Assembly: GCF_002021565.1 (NCBI RefSeq)
Contig: NZ_MSZX01000006.1
Coordinates: 186,027 to 250,026 of the forward strand
Direction: 5' to 3'
DNA from: Paenibacillus selenitireducens
GTDB taxonomy: Bacteria > Bacillota > Bacilli > Paenibacillales > Paenibacillaceae
DNA length: 64,000 bases
A model generated the notes under the pieces. That model was not told where the DNA came from. It searched no databases and worked only from the letters and a program-made list of their open reading frames with translations. The position numbers were made by a program, and so were the translations under genes. This document shows positions 25,958 through 34,896 of the stretch, piece after piece; the first letter of the stretch is position 1, and every line of letters starts with the position of its first letter.

Positions 25958-26528
25958 CTTGCCATTCCTCCTTCTCGAGTACGTTTTTTAGCAGTGCTCT
26001 GCCACGAAATAATTTACTTTTGACTGTCCCTTCCCGCTCCCCCAAATATTCGCTTATCTCATATACCGATAAATCTTGATAATAATGAAGAATGATGACC
26101 TCTCGATATTTATAAGGTAATTGGTACACCTGTCCCAGTAGCTCTTGACGAAGAAAGGACTGCTCTGGTCCTTGATGATCAACTTCGGTTGGTCTAGGGA
26201 TCATCGTTTCCTCCGGCACCGCTCGATAGAATAATCGTCTCCACGCACTCTTGCGCATCCAAGTCCGGCACTGGTTCAACGTTATTGTTAAGAGCCATCC
26301 ATACAGCGATCCTTGCCCTGTAAATTGATGTATCCTTTGATACGCTTTGATAAAAGCCTCCTGACTTGCATCCTCTGCCAAATGTATATCCTTCATTAAC
26401 AAGACGGCTGTACGATAAATCCCCGTTCCATACAGATCCATGAGCTCCGCGAGCGCCGTCTGATCCCCCTGCTTCATCCGCGCTGCCAATTGTTGCTCCA
26501 CTTCCCTTGCAACTCCCCGGTTTGCCAT
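25941..26528 (-). CDS. ECF-subfamily RNA polymerase sigma factor
   Basis: 195 residues with sigma region 2 (about 20-90: MDLYGTGIYRTAVLLMKDIHLAEDASQEAFIKAY) and region 4 (about 130-185: LPYKYREVIILHYYQDLSVYEISEYLGEREGTVKSKLFRGR), joined by a short linker and without region 3. This is the standard ECF layout. It heads a three-gene operon with a membrane anti-sigma candidate and a large surface TPR protein. An ECF-type promoter motif lies upstream, consistent with autoregulation. Confidence 0.93.
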   Translation of the reverse strand: MANRGVAREVEQQLAARMKQGDQTALAELMDLYGTGIYRTAVLLMKDIHLAEDASQEAFIKAYQRIHQFTGQGSLYGWLLTITLNQCRTWMRKSAWRRLFYRAVPEETMIPRPTEVDHQGPEQSFLRQELLGQVYQLPYKYREVIILHYYQDLSVYEISEYLGEREGTVKSKLFRGRALLKNVLEKEEWQDEGSG

Positions 26529-26576
26529 ATCTCACGCTCCCACCTGCCGGGACTTTCTTTGAAGTATTCTACCATG

Positions 26577-26606
26577 TAGATGCGGTCACCTCGTGTTTAG
26601 GTTGCA
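26577..26606 (-). promoter_or_regulatory. candidate ECF autoregulatory promoter
   Basis: Minus-strand TGCAACC and GCATCTA separated by 16 bases, about 50 bases before the sigma gene. The AAC-containing -35 with a 16-base spacer is typical of ECF promoters; the -10 deviates from the usual CGTC. Confidence 0.4.
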
Positions 26607-26753
26607 TGATGTTGCAAAAATTCCAAAAGAAATTTTGGTTCAAAACCGAAATCATGCTTGACGAATTAACCGAGGTTGAAAATGGGCAAGAGAAAATCGT
26701 GAACTACCATCAATGCCGTTTAATATTTATATTTTATTAAACAAGCTTTATAG

Positions 26754-26767
26754 TTAAGTAAACTTAA
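26754..26767. promoter_or_regulatory. candidate MarR operator
   Basis: Inverted repeat TTAAGT-AA-ACTTAA followed by a further TTAA-type half site, 25 bases before the MarR start. The position and symmetry suit autorepression by the MarR protein. Confidence 0.4.
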
Positions 26768-26791
26768 TAATTAAGCGAGGTATCGTGTGGA

Positions 26792-27220
26792 ATGAAGGAT
26801 CATTATATTAATCATATAAACGTTTTACATAACGAGATAAATATCCAAATAGCAAAAAAATATGAGGGCAAGCTGGATAATGAGCTAACAACAAAGCAAG
26901 TATTATTACTTGAATTAATAAAAGCAGGTGTTACCTCAACAAAAGATTTAGCAGATAAGTTAAATGTTTCAACAAGTGCAGTAAGTCAGCTGCTAAATAA
27001 ATTAGAGGATAAAGGTTATGTTGAAAGGTTTATTAATCCGAAGAATCGCCGTGAAATTATCTTGAATCTCGCTGATAAAGCCAATCAATATTTTAAAGAT
27101 TTAGCCTTTTTGAAGGATGAAATTAATAGAGAGGTCTATGGAAGGCTATCTCTAGAAGAATTGAAACAGTTGACGAAAATACTAGAAAAATTACAAGTTA
27201 TTGCGAAAGGGAATTGCTAA
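26792..27220 (+). CDS. MarR-family transcriptional regulator
   Basis: Winged-helix regulator of 142 residues. The DNA-binding core is seen at about 40-100: KDLADKLNVSTSAVSQLLNKLEDKGYVERFINPKNRREI, including the wing with the conserved Asn-Arg-Arg. The gene and the next one are markedly AT-rich compared with the surroundings, with A/T-ending codons, which suggests acquisition from a low-GC Bacillales donor. The adjacent broken hydrolase is the likely target gene. Confidence 0.88.
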   Translation: MKDHYINHINVLHNEINIQIAKKYEGKLDNELTTKQVLLLELIKAGVTSTKDLADKLNVSTSAVSQLLNKLEDKGYVERFINPKNRREIILNLADKANQYFKDLAFLKDEINREVYGRLSLEELKQLTKILEKLQVIAKGNC

Positions 27221-27268
27221 GTAAATTCAAAAAAGCGGATCATTACAAAGAAGAGAGGGATGATTGAG

Positions 27269-28047
27269 ATGGCTTTGCATTATCAGGAATATGGTGATAT
27301 AAACGCTGCTCTGATGTTATTTTTACATGGCGGTGGAGTGAGCGGTTGGATGTGGGATAAGCAAATTCAATACTTTACTAATTTTCATTGTGTTGTTCCA
27401 GATTTACCGGAGCAAGGTCTGAGTAATGATGAGGTAGACTTTTCAATTAAAATAGCGCAGATCAACTAATCGAATTAATCCAAGAAAAAGCAAAAGGTAA
27501 GAAAGTGATCGTTATTGGGTTTTCTTTGGGCGCTCAAGTAACGATTCAACTCGTGAGTATGAAACCAGATTTGATTGACTTTGCAATGATAAATAGTGCT
27601 TTGGTGAGACCTATTACATATATCAAGAAGTGGATTCGACCTTCTATTCGATTAACATCTCCATTAATGCGAAATAGGTTGTTTGCCAAACTACAAGCAC
27701 AAACATTATATGTGAATAAAGAATATTTCGAAAAGTATTATAAAGAGAGCAGTCATATGAGACCAGATACGCTTGTTCGAATATTAGAGGAAAATATGTC
27801 ATTTGAAATACCTAAGGATTTTAAAAAAGCGAATGGAAAGATATTGGTTACTGTGGGCGAACGAGAAAAAGCCGTTATGAAAAAATCTGCAAAGGATATT
27901 GTGGCAAGCAATTCAAATTGTGCAGGTGTCATCATACCTAAAATGGGGCACGGAATTTCTATGGCAAAGCCTGATTTTTTTAATCAAATGATAGAAACGT
28001 GGATATATAAAGGGAGTTTACCGAAGGGTGAAAAAATAATAGGTTGA
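27269..28047 (+). pseudogene. alpha/beta hydrolase broken by a frameshift
   Basis: The first part (27269-27469) encodes the start of an alpha/beta hydrolase with the oxyanion HGGGVSGWMWD stretch; the second part, in another frame (through 28047), resumes with SADQLIELIQEK, the nucleophile elbow GFSLGA and a late GHG that would hold the catalytic His. The switch falls at a four-A run at 27449-27452; one more A restores a single frame of about 260 codons. Either a recent pseudogene or a sequencing error in a homopolymer. Start ATG chosen 9 bases after GAGAGGG. Same AT-rich composition as the MarR gene before it. Confidence 0.82.
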
Positions 28048-28126
28048 TTTTGTCGACTAAACACAATAATTCGCGCCTGCATAGTTACAATATATACCAT
28101 TCAGGACAAGGAAGAGGCAGTCTCAT

Positions 28127-28462
28127 TTGACGATCATTTTAAATCTGAACTTAGCCATAAGTTTTCTATTAGAACTCTGCGCCCTTGCCGCGCTAGGATA
28201 TTGGGGATTTACAATTCGCAAAGGGTGGGGCATCAAAATAATCTGCGGTTTGGGTGCGCCTATACTCGCTGCGTTCATCTGGGGACTATACGTCGCTCCG
28301 CATGCCACCTATAAATTGCCCTATGTCATTCAGCAAGCCATCGGATTAGGCGTATTCGCAATTTCGATTTATGCACTGTACCGCCGAGGAAAATCAACAT
28401 GGGCAACCATTTTCGGCGTTATTCTTGTGGTTAACCGTTTAATCGATTATGTGTGGGAGTAG
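28127..28462 (+). CDS. YrdB-family (DUF2568) small membrane protein
   Basis: 111 residues with four hydrophobic segments (AISFLLELCALAALGYWGF, IICGLGAPILAAFIWGLYVAP, a third near 70-82 and a fourth near the end). The ELCALAALGYWGF and FIWGLYVAPHA patterns are typical of YrdB/DUF2568. It begins with TTG, about 9 bases after AGGAAGAGG. Composition returns to the genome average here, so it is not part of the AT-rich patch. Function unknown. Confidence 0.75.
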   Translation: MTIILNLNLAISFLLELCALAALGYWGFTIRKGWGIKIICGLGAPILAAFIWGLYVAPHATYKLPYVIQQAIGLGVFAISIYALYRRGKSTWATIFGVILVVNRLIDYVWE

Positions 28463-28467
28463 CGATG

Positions 28468-28506
28468 AGAAAAACCATCAGGGAAGATCACCCGACGGTT
28501 CTTTAT
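28468..28506. terminator. weak terminator after the YrdB-like gene
   Basis: Imperfect hairpin AACCATCAGGG / ACCCGACGGTT with short A and T runs on either side. Confidence 0.4.
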
Positions 28507-28586
28507 TGTGTAAACCTATACGTTGGTCGATAGGAGAGGCGGATTGGTATTTCAAATCAACTGTCGTAGAAATCCGGGAGCAAAAG

Positions 28587-28764
28587 CGGACATGAGAGAC
28601 CTTATTCTTTGCTATAATCACAGATTAGCCGCTTTTGCGGACTCAGATGCCCTTATTCTATACTAATAATGAGTATATACCCTATTTATAGTAGATTAAG
28701 GGCTCCTGTGTCCGTTCAACCAGCATTTTGAATGCTTTTTGCAGAATAAGGGCTCCTGTGTCCG
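28587..28764. repeat. structured intergenic repeat: two inverted pairs
   Basis: Four related 22-base units built on CGGAC-n8-CCTTATTCT. Two lie in plus orientation (28587-28608 and 28638-28659, 51 bases apart) and two in minus orientation (28693-28714 and 28743-28764, 50 bases apart, identical over about 17 bases, TAAGGGCTCCTGTGTCCG). The first pair also carries the arms GCAAAAGCGG and CCGCTTTTGC. The remaining 367-base spacer between the YrdB-like gene and the tRNAs shows no gene. Confidence 0.7.
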
Positions 28765-28789
28765 TTCATTTCTCGCACCGCTCCAAACA

Positions 28790-28821
28790 ACAAAAAACCA
28801 CCCAATGGGTGGTTGCTTTTT
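28790..28821 (-). terminator. terminator of the tRNA pair
   Basis: Hairpin AACCACCC-AAT-GGGTGGTT with A/T runs on both sides, immediately after the tRNA genes in their direction of transcription. Confidence 0.85.
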
Positions 28822-28829
28822 TGATTAAC

Positions 28830-28903
28830 TGGAGCGGGTGATGGGAATCGAACCCACGCTATTAGCTTGGAAGGCTAAAGTTCTACCATTGAACTACACC
28901 CGC
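28830..28903 (-). tRNA. tRNA-Gly (anticodon UCC)
   Basis: 74 bases including an encoded CCA end. Acceptor arms GCGGGTG / CACCCGC pair, the T arm contains GTTCGATTC, and the anticodon loop CTTCCAA gives UCC. Followed 6 bases upstream by tRNA-Pro in the same orientation. Confidence 0.96.
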
Positions 28904-28909
28904 AAATAA

Positions 28910-28986
28910 TGGTCGGGATGACACGATTTGAACATGCGACCCCCTGGTCCCAAACCAGGTGCTCTACCAAGCTGAGCTACATCCCG
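28910..28986 (-). tRNA. tRNA-Pro (anticodon UGG)
   Basis: 77 bases with encoded CCA. Acceptor CGGGATG / CATCCCG, D arm with TAGCTCAGCTTGGTAGAGC, anticodon loop TTTGGGA giving UGG, and T loop GTTCAAATC. First gene of the two-tRNA unit. Confidence 0.96.
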
Positions 28987-29087
28987 AAGCGGTGTTTCTT
29001 CATTACTGCTCGTCACCATTGCGGCGACAAGTAATAATATATCATGGTTCCAGAATCTTTGCAATACTTTTTTTATATTTTTTTATT

Positions 29088-29732
29088 TTAAAGAATTAGC
29101 CCGTTCTCAATCGCATATCGCGTCAACTGAACACGGTTCTCTAGATGCAGCTTCTGCAATATGTTTTTCAGATGGTTCTTTACCGTATGCTCGGAGATGG
29201 TCAGCACCTCGGCGATCTCTCGATTCGACTCTCCCTTAGCAACGCGCTCCAAAATTTCTTTTTCACGAACGGTTAACGGGCTGGCAGTGGCAACTTGCTT
29301 CATTTCCCGCGGATGGAACTCCTGCAAGATACGGAATGCTAACTCCTTCGACATCGGTGCTTCATCAATGGCAATAGCACGCAAATATTCATGCCAAGCC
29401 GAAGGCTTCAAGTTCTTGAGCAAATAGCCTTGAGCACCGCGTTTCAATGCTTCGAATAGATGCGTAATATCATCGGATACGGTAACCATCACGATTTTGA
29501 CATAGGGGTAGGATTCTTTGATATGCTTCGTCGCTTGCAGCCCGTCCATCTCCGGCATCGAGATATCCATCAGAATAAGGTCCGGCATATATTGCTCGGT
29601 TAATTGGATCGCCTCCAATCCGTTCGTTGCCTCGGCCACCACCTCGAACTCCAGGTCCATGGATAGAATATCCCGCATTCCCTCCCGACCATGTGCATGA
29701 TCATCCACAATTAAGACGCGAAATGCTGTCAT
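29088..29732 (-). CDS. NarL/LuxR-type response regulator
   Basis: 214 residues: receiver domain 1-120 with the acidic pair DD (11-12), phosphoacceptor Asp in LILMDISMP near 55, the Thr of VMVTVSDD and the Lys of LLKN near 105; then a LuxR-type HTH at about 150-210 (LTVREKEILERVAKGESNREIAEVL, HTVKNHLKNIL). It is the downstream half of a two-gene two-component system; its start overlaps the stop of the kinase gene by four bases. Target genes are not evident in the window. Confidence 0.94.
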   Translation of the reverse strand: MTAFRVLIVDDHAHGREGMRDILSMDLEFEVVAEATNGLEAIQLTEQYMPDLILMDISMPEMDGLQATKHIKESYPYVKIVMVTVSDDITHLFEALKRGAQGYLLKNLKPSAWHEYLRAIAIDEAPMSKELAFRILQEFHPREMKQVATASPLTVREKEILERVAKGESNREIAEVLTISEHTVKNHLKNILQKLHLENRVQLTRYAIENGLIL

Positions 29733-30568
29733 ATGACGTCCTTCCTTCCTTTACGTATATTTACGATCGTATACTTCTCTTCACGCGTCAAATCCAAGAC
29801 CCATCCCATACTCGCTGCGCGGTCCTTCATCATTTGCAAGCCGAATCTTCCCTTGACCTGAAAAGGATCGGAAGTAAATCCACGCCCATTATCCTTCACC
29901 ACGCAATGGAATCCATCTGCCGTAGAAACCCCTGTAATCCACACGTCAGAAGCTTGGGCATGTTTTTGTACATTCACGAGCGCTTCACGCAGGCATGCAA
30001 AAAGCTCAATCTTTTCTTTGGCTGTCAGGGGATCTTCGGATAATTGCCAATCCAAATGGAGTTCAATCCCGGAGTCATGTTTGAACTCTTCCATCATCAT
30101 CAGCAGCGATTGTGACCAAGGCATGTCTGACGGCTCCGGATCTGTTCGCAGGTTGCTTATAGCTTGCCGCACATCGTCGTAGACGTACCGTACTTTTTCC
30201 CGAAGCTTGTCCACTTTTTCGATCCGATCCTCTTCGTCCTTCGCCATCTCAAGCTGATCTAACTTCACCGATAACATGAACAAAGATTGTGAAATCCCGT
30301 CATGCAGCTCTTGGGCCAATTTCTCCCGTTCCTGCAATGCCGCTTTCAAAGATCGCTCTTCATTCAGCTTCTCCTGTACATCCTCAAGTCGAGCGAATAA
30401 ATGACGCAGAATCGTAATCGTTATAATAAAGATAATGACGGCCGCCAGCACGTTCCCTAAATTCATCGAGATATAAGGAAGCAAAACGGTATGTCGAGCG
30501 TATTCCCACAATCCGATCGTAATCGTCGGGATCCATAAGATCAACCGCTTAATCCACTTGTAAGACAT
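29729..30568 (-). CDS. sensor histidine kinase, HisKA_3 type
   Basis: 279 residues. Two N-terminal membrane spans (about 9-30 and 35-58) with almost no outer loop, then the HisKA_3 dimerisation segment with the phosphorylated His in LAQELHDGISQSLF near residue 110, and a C-terminal HATPase domain with HAQASDVW (N-box region) and VKDNGRGF (G1 box). The lack of a sensory domain places it with intramembrane-sensing kinases of the LiaS/DesK type that often respond to cell-envelope or membrane state; the signal is inferred only. Confidence 0.92.
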   Translation of the reverse strand: MSYKWIKRLILWIPTITIGLWEYARHTVLLPYISMNLGNVLAAVIIFIITITILRHLFARLEDVQEKLNEERSLKAALQEREKLAQELHDGISQSLFMLSVKLDQLEMAKDEEDRIEKVDKLREKVRYVYDDVRQAISNLRTDPEPSDMPWSQSLLMMMEEFKHDSGIELHLDWQLSEDPLTAKEKIELFACLREALVNVQKHAQASDVWITGVSTADGFHCVVKDNGRGFTSDPFQVKGRFGLQMMKDRAASMGWVLDLTREEKYTIVNIRKGRKDVI

Positions 30569-30635
30569 GAGCTCTACTCAGCTCCTTTAGGCTATTAGAC
30601 ATCTTCATTCCCTTCAGTTTACTTCAAAATGGTAC

Positions 30636-30674
30636 AAAAGCCCACCACTCTGTATCCAACAGAGCAGCAGGCTT
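30636..30674 (-). terminator. terminator after the LacI regulator gene
   Basis: Minus-strand hairpin AAGCCTGCTGCTCTGT-TGGAT-ACAGAGTGGTGGGCTT followed by TTTG. It closes the sugar-transport gene cluster. Confidence 0.7.
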
Positions 30675-30677
30675 CGT

Positions 30678-31670
30678 TTATGGTTTCAATCGTTGCGTAG
30701 AATCACGAATAATAAGTTCAGGACGGAGCTTCACGGTAACACTATCCTGTAATGTGCCTTGAATCAACTTCAAAATAATATCTACGGTATGATGTGCGAT
30801 TTGTTGCGCTGGCTGTCTTACCGTCGTTAGAAGAGGTCGAAGTTCTTGCGCAAGGAACTGGTCATCATAACCAATAACCGACACTTGTTCAGGCACGCGA
30901 ATCCCTGCTTCCAACAAGGCATTGATCACACCTGTAGCCAAATAGTCATCTCCTGCGAAAATAGCGGTCGGCAACCGGTCTTCATCCAGCCACTTCCGTG
31001 CAATGCGATACCCCTCATTGATGGAGAATTCGCCTTGTTCCACGGCAAAAGGCTCCAATCCCGCTTCACGAAGGGCACGCAAGAATCCTTTCTCCCGTTC
31101 ATTCGCGCTTCGGAATAAATGCGGTCCTCGAATATGTGCAATTTTCGTATGCCCTAACTCCAGCAAATATTTCGTCGCATCGTACCCGCCTTTATCATTT
31201 TCCACAATCACGCTCGATGTCGATGGAATATTCGTCTGGTTATCCACGAGCACAAACGGAAGGTTCCGCTTGTTTAATTCATAAACATACTCAGCTTCAT
31301 GAATAGGGGATAACAGAATCAGCCCATCTACCCGTTCCTCTTGAATTAGGTAATGATTCTTATCTTGCTTATCCGCGGAGACTGACAGCGCCAGGAAGTA
31401 CCCGTGAGATTCAAGGGCCGTCGTAATCTCTCGCATAACTTCATCCAGAAAGGAATCCTGTAAGGTCGTTGCGATCAGACCTACGATGCGCGTCTTGCCT
31501 CTTGCCAACGACCGTGCAGCCGCATTCGGATGATAATCCAGCTCTTTCATCGCATTGAGTACCCGCTGACGATTTTTCTCCCGCACAGACGGTGAATTAT
31601 TCAGCACGCGAGATACCGTGACAACCGATAAACCGGACTTTCTTGCAACATCAAAAATGCTTACTTTCAT
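30678..31670 (-). CDS. LacI-family transcriptional regulator
   Basis: 330 residues with the N-terminal HTH (IFDVARKSGLSVVTVSRVLNNS) and hinge helix (NAAARSLARGKT) followed by a periplasmic-binding-protein-like sugar sensor domain. It follows the substrate-binding protein gene by 35 bases, so it is likely in the same transcript, and it is the obvious candidate to bind the two identical palindromes upstream of the permease genes. The ligand is probably the imported sugar or a derivative. Confidence 0.94.
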   Translation of the reverse strand: MKVSIFDVARKSGLSVVTVSRVLNNSPSVREKNRQRVLNAMKELDYHPNAAARSLARGKTRIVGLIATTLQDSFLDEVMREITTALESHGYFLALSVSADKQDKNHYLIQEERVDGLILLSPIHEAEYVYELNKRNLPFVLVDNQTNIPSTSSVIVENDKGGYDATKYLLELGHTKIAHIRGPHLFRSANEREKGFLRALREAGLEPFAVEQGEFSINEGYRIARKWLDEDRLPTAIFAGDDYLATGVINALLEAGIRVPEQVSVIGYDDQFLAQELRPLLTTVRQPAQQIAHHTVDIILKLIQGTLQDSVTVKLRPELIIRDSTQRLKP

Positions 31671-31705
31671 CGTTTCTTCTCTCCTACTACGTCAAGGGTT
31701 ACCCC

Positions 31706-33058
31706 TTATTTATTCACGCGTTCCAATAATTTGGTCAGCTTCTCCTGAATGACTGGGAGCGCGGCTTCCACTTTCTGATCCCCATTCTGCACCGATTGGA
31801 GTTCATTAATGAACAACTCATTGATCTGAGAGTAATTCGCTACGAGGTGATTATAAGATTCGACGCCGTACTTGTTGGCACCTTCATATACTTGCTTAAT
31901 AATATTCGGATCGATACCTTCAAAGTTATTATAATATTTCTCTTTCGCACTGTCATTGATCGGAGGCGTTCCTCCGCTCAATTCGATCGATTGCTCTTGA
32001 ACATCCTTGGAAATCATATATTTGATGAATTCATAGGCTTCCTTCGGATGCTTCGAGTCTTTCAGCACGAACAACGGGTCAACGTACAGCACACTGCGCA
32101 CTTTATCATTTCCGCCAGTCGGAACCGCGGCGACACCGACTTTAAAATTGAAATCCTTCTGACTTGCCAAGCTCCAGGAACCGACGACAGACATCGCAAT
32201 TTTACCAGAGAGGAACGGATCTCCGAATTGACCGGCTACAGCTTTGGAGAACGCTGGTGGCGGAGATACTTTTTTATCCCAGATCATGCCGATCCACTTC
32301 TGATAAGCAGCAATCGCTTCCGGGGAGCCAAAATATGTCTCACTAGGTTTACCGCCGTTCGTCCATGTATCATCGGAATATACCTTCGCTCCGAAATACG
32401 TAGGACGCATATCCAACTCACCCCAGCCGAAATCCACACCGTACTGCGCTTTCGTAATGTCATCCGATTGAACCGTCAACTTCTCGGCCATCTCAACCAT
32501 TTTATCGAATGTCCAGCTTGCATCTTCATAATCCGACGGCGGATAAGCTACGCCCGCTTTATCGAACAGATCCTTATTATAGAGCATCAATGTGACGTAG
32601 TTGTTCGAAGGAATACCATAGGTCTTCCCATTGACTTTGTAGATATTCATCAGCTCTTCTTGAATACCGTAATCCGCAGCTTTGAAGTTATCCTCTTTCA
32701 TGATATCTGATAAATCCGTAAGTAAACCTTTATTGTAGTACTCCATAAAACCGCCATACCCGAAGTGCGATGTAATATCGGGCGATTTCTTAGCTGCGAT
32801 ATTCGCTTGAAGCTTCGAATCGAACTGTTCATAAGGAGCTTTATCGACCTTTACTTTAATGTTCGGATGTTTGCTCTCAAATTCCGGGATAAGCTTCTCT
32901 ACATAGGTGCGATCCGGAGAGTCAATGGTGTAATACGTAATCGTAACGGGGTCTCCACTGCTTCCACTGGATGATTTACTACTACATGCGGTTAAAAATA
33001 AGGATAATACCAATGCAGTACCTAACAAGTTACGCCAGACGCTACGCGTTTTTTTCAT
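31706..33058 (-). CDS. sugar ABC transporter substrate-binding lipoprotein
   Basis: 450 residues with a lipoprotein signal and lipobox LTAC (Cys25), a Ser/Gly-rich linker, and a family 1 (UgpB/MalE-like) extracellular solute-binding fold (TYYTIDSPDRTYVEKLIPEFE and the later WTFDKMVEMAEKL and FLSGKIAMSVVGSW stretches). With the two permeases upstream it makes a CUT1-type oligosaccharide importer. No ATPase gene is present, so a shared MsmX-like ATPase elsewhere is probably used, as is usual in Bacillales. Confidence 0.95.
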   Translation of the reverse strand: MKKTRSVWRNLLGTALVLSLFLTACSSKSSSGSSGDPVTITYYTIDSPDRTYVEKLIPEFESKHPNIKVKVDKAPYEQFDSKLQANIAAKKSPDITSHFGYGGFMEYYNKGLLTDLSDIMKEDNFKAADYGIQEELMNIYKVNGKTYGIPSNNYVTLMLYNKDLFDKAGVAYPPSDYEDASWTFDKMVEMAEKLTVQSDDITKAQYGVDFGWGELDMRPTYFGAKVYSDDTWTNGGKPSETYFGSPEAIAAYQKWIGMIWDKKVSPPPAFSKAVAGQFGDPFLSGKIAMSVVGSWSLASQKDFNFKVGVAAVPTGGNDKVRSVLYVDPLFVLKDSKHPKEAYEFIKYMISKDVQEQSIELSGGTPPINDSAKEKYYNNFEGIDPNIIKQVYEGANKYGVESYNHLVANYSQINELFINELQSVQNGDQKVEAALPVIQEKLTKLLERVNK

Positions 33059-33106
33059 GTTTATTTCCCCCTTAAAATGTATAGATTAAACAATCGCCAT
33101 TCGCGA

Positions 33107-33946
33107 CTACTTAATACCCGTCAGCACAATACCTTCTGTAAATCGCTTCTGCGCGATCGCAAATAAAGCAACCACCGGAAGAACCGCCATAATCGCCGCA
33201 CACATAAGCAAATTCCATGGCGCAATCCGGAATTTCGATGAGATCATAGCCGCCATACCGATAGGTAACGTAAATTTCTCTTGAGAGCTCAGATAGAGAA
33301 CTGGACCCAGCAGATCATTCCAGCTCCATACGAACGAGAAAATCGCGACCGTCGCAAGCGCAGGCCCTGATAACGGCAATGCAAGATTCCAGAACATCCG
33401 GAACTCACTGCAACCGTCTATTTTCCCGGAATCATATAACTCATTGGGCAATGTGTTAAAAAATTGACGCAGCAGAAAAATCTGATAGGCTGAGCCGAAA
33501 AAAGCAGGTACAATCAACGGCAAGAAGCTATCCATCCACTCCAACTTCGAAAACAATAAAAATTGAGGGATCATGATCGCGGGATAAGGCAGCATCATGG
33601 TCGAGATCATCAGCATGAACATGAGATTGCGTCCTTTACCGTGATAGCGGGAGAATCCATAGGCGACACAGGCAGACGATAGAACCGTCCCAATGACGGT
33701 GAAGAATGCAATAATGACACTGTTCTGATAGAGAATGCCGAATTTGATCTCATCATTGGTGAATAACTCCGTGAAGTTCTTCCATTGAAAGGTTTGCGGA
33801 ATCCAGGTGGGCGGGAATAACATCATTTCGCTCTTCGTTTTGAGCGCAGTCGAGATCATGAAGATTACGGGAGAAATCATCGCGGCCGTACACACGACTA
33901 AGATGAGGAAGGCTATACTGCGGCCGAGGGTAATCTTTTGGGTCAT
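33107..33946 (-). CDS. sugar ABC transporter permease (MsmG/LacG-like)
   Basis: 279 residues with six membrane segments and the inner-membrane EAA loop ELYDSGKIDGCSEFRMFWNLALPL that contacts the ATPase. It starts four bases inside the preceding permease gene, so the two are translationally coupled. Together with the other permease it forms the heterodimeric channel. Confidence 0.95.
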   Translation of the reverse strand: MTQKITLGRSIAFLILVVCTAAMISPVIFMISTALKTKSEMMLFPPTWIPQTFQWKNFTELFTNDEIKFGILYQNSVIIAFFTVIGTVLSSACVAYGFSRYHGKGRNLMFMLMISTMMLPYPAIMIPQFLLFSKLEWMDSFLPLIVPAFFGSAYQIFLLRQFFNTLPNELYDSGKIDGCSEFRMFWNLALPLSGPALATVAIFSFVWSWNDLLGPVLYLSSQEKFTLPIGMAAMISSKFRIAPWNLLMCAAIMAVLPVVALFAIAQKRFTEGIVLTGIK

Positions 33947-34836
33947 GATTCTTTTCCCCCCTCATAATACACGTAGCGGTTGGATGTCTTCATGATGATA
34001 TAAGTAATGATTAATACGGCGATCAAGAGTAACCAAGCCATCGCAGAAGCATAGCCGAGTCGGAAATTTTTGAAAGCGGATTCGTATAAATGAAAGACAT
34101 AGAAGCGTGTGGAGTAATTGGGACCTCCTTGGGTCATCACGTACGCGGGTGTAAAGACTTGGAAGGATTCGATAATAGCCATGATGAGTTGAAACAAGAA
34201 AATCGGAGAAATCATAGGAAACGTAACATTTCGGAACGTAGACCAACGGCCGGCTCCATCTAGTCTTGCGGCTTCAAGTAAGCTTGCAGGCACCCCTTGC
34301 AGTGCAGCGAGGAAAATCAACATGCCGCCGCCCATGCCCCAGAAGGACATAATAATCAATGCCCACAAAGCTAATTTCTCGTCCAAAAACCAAAGCTGCG
34401 GTTGAATGCCGAACCAGGACAGGATGTAGTTGAAAAACCCGATTTGTGGGTTGAAAATCCAGAACCAGAGCAGGGACATCGACACCCCGGATACCATACT
34501 CGGGAAGTACATTGCTGTTCGGAAGAACCCTTGAGCCGGAATTTTCTGATTGATCAGCATCGCGAAGATTAAAGATAATAATAGGGTGAGCGGAACGCTG
34601 ATCATGGTGTACTTGACGGTAACCCAAATCGATTTGTAGAATAATTCATCTTGGAACAGCTCTTTGTAATTCGCGAGTCCGACGAACTTCGGTGTACTGA
34701 TAATGTCGTATTCCGTAAAGCTGTAATATAACGACGCTAATATTGGGTATAACGCAAAGACGATAAATCCGATGAGCCACGGCATGATGAAGATATAGAA
34801 ATAAAAATTTTCTCTGCCGGTTGCGGATAATTTCAT
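33943..34836 (-). CDS. sugar ABC transporter permease (MsmF/LacF-like)
   Basis: 297 residues with six membrane segments and the EAA loop LLEAARLDGAGRWSTFRNVTFPM near residues 200-222. It is the first gene of the sugar-import operon, preceded by a 360-base leader region that contains a good sigma-A promoter and two copies of a 14-base palindrome. Substrate class is CUT1 (di- and oligosaccharides); the exact sugar is unknown. The kdu genes 12 kb away may or may not be related. Confidence 0.95.
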   Translation of the reverse strand: MKLSATGRENFYFYIFIMPWLIGFIVFALYPILASLYYSFTEYDIISTPKFVGLANYKELFQDELFYKSIWVTVKYTMISVPLTLLLSLIFAMLINQKIPAQGFFRTAMYFPSMVSGVSMSLLWFWIFNPQIGFFNYILSWFGIQPQLWFLDEKLALWALIIMSFWGMGGGMLIFLAALQGVPASLLEAARLDGAGRWSTFRNVTFPMISPIFLFQLIMAIIESFQVFTPAYVMTQGGPNYSTRFYVFHLYESAFKNFRLGYASAMAWLLLIAVLIITYIIMKTSNRYVYYEGGKES

Positions 34837-34882
34837 CTTTTCTACCCCTCCCCCTCTATATTTTCTTTTGTTCTCATCAAAA

Positions 34883-34896
34883 TTAAAGGGCTTTAA
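34883..34896. promoter_or_regulatory. LacI-type operator, proximal copy
   Basis: Palindrome TTAAAG-GG-CTTTAA, identical to the copy at 35031. It lies 47 bases before the permease start and well downstream of the promoter. Confidence 0.6.

Noticed and set aside
28587-28764. Regular ~50-base spacing considered as a CRISPR array
   Set aside because: Only two units per orientation, inverted between pairs, and no cas genes.
31796-32710. Long plus-strand open frame opposite the substrate-binding protein gene
   Set aside because: It is antisense to a clear family member, has no ribosome site and an implausible composition.
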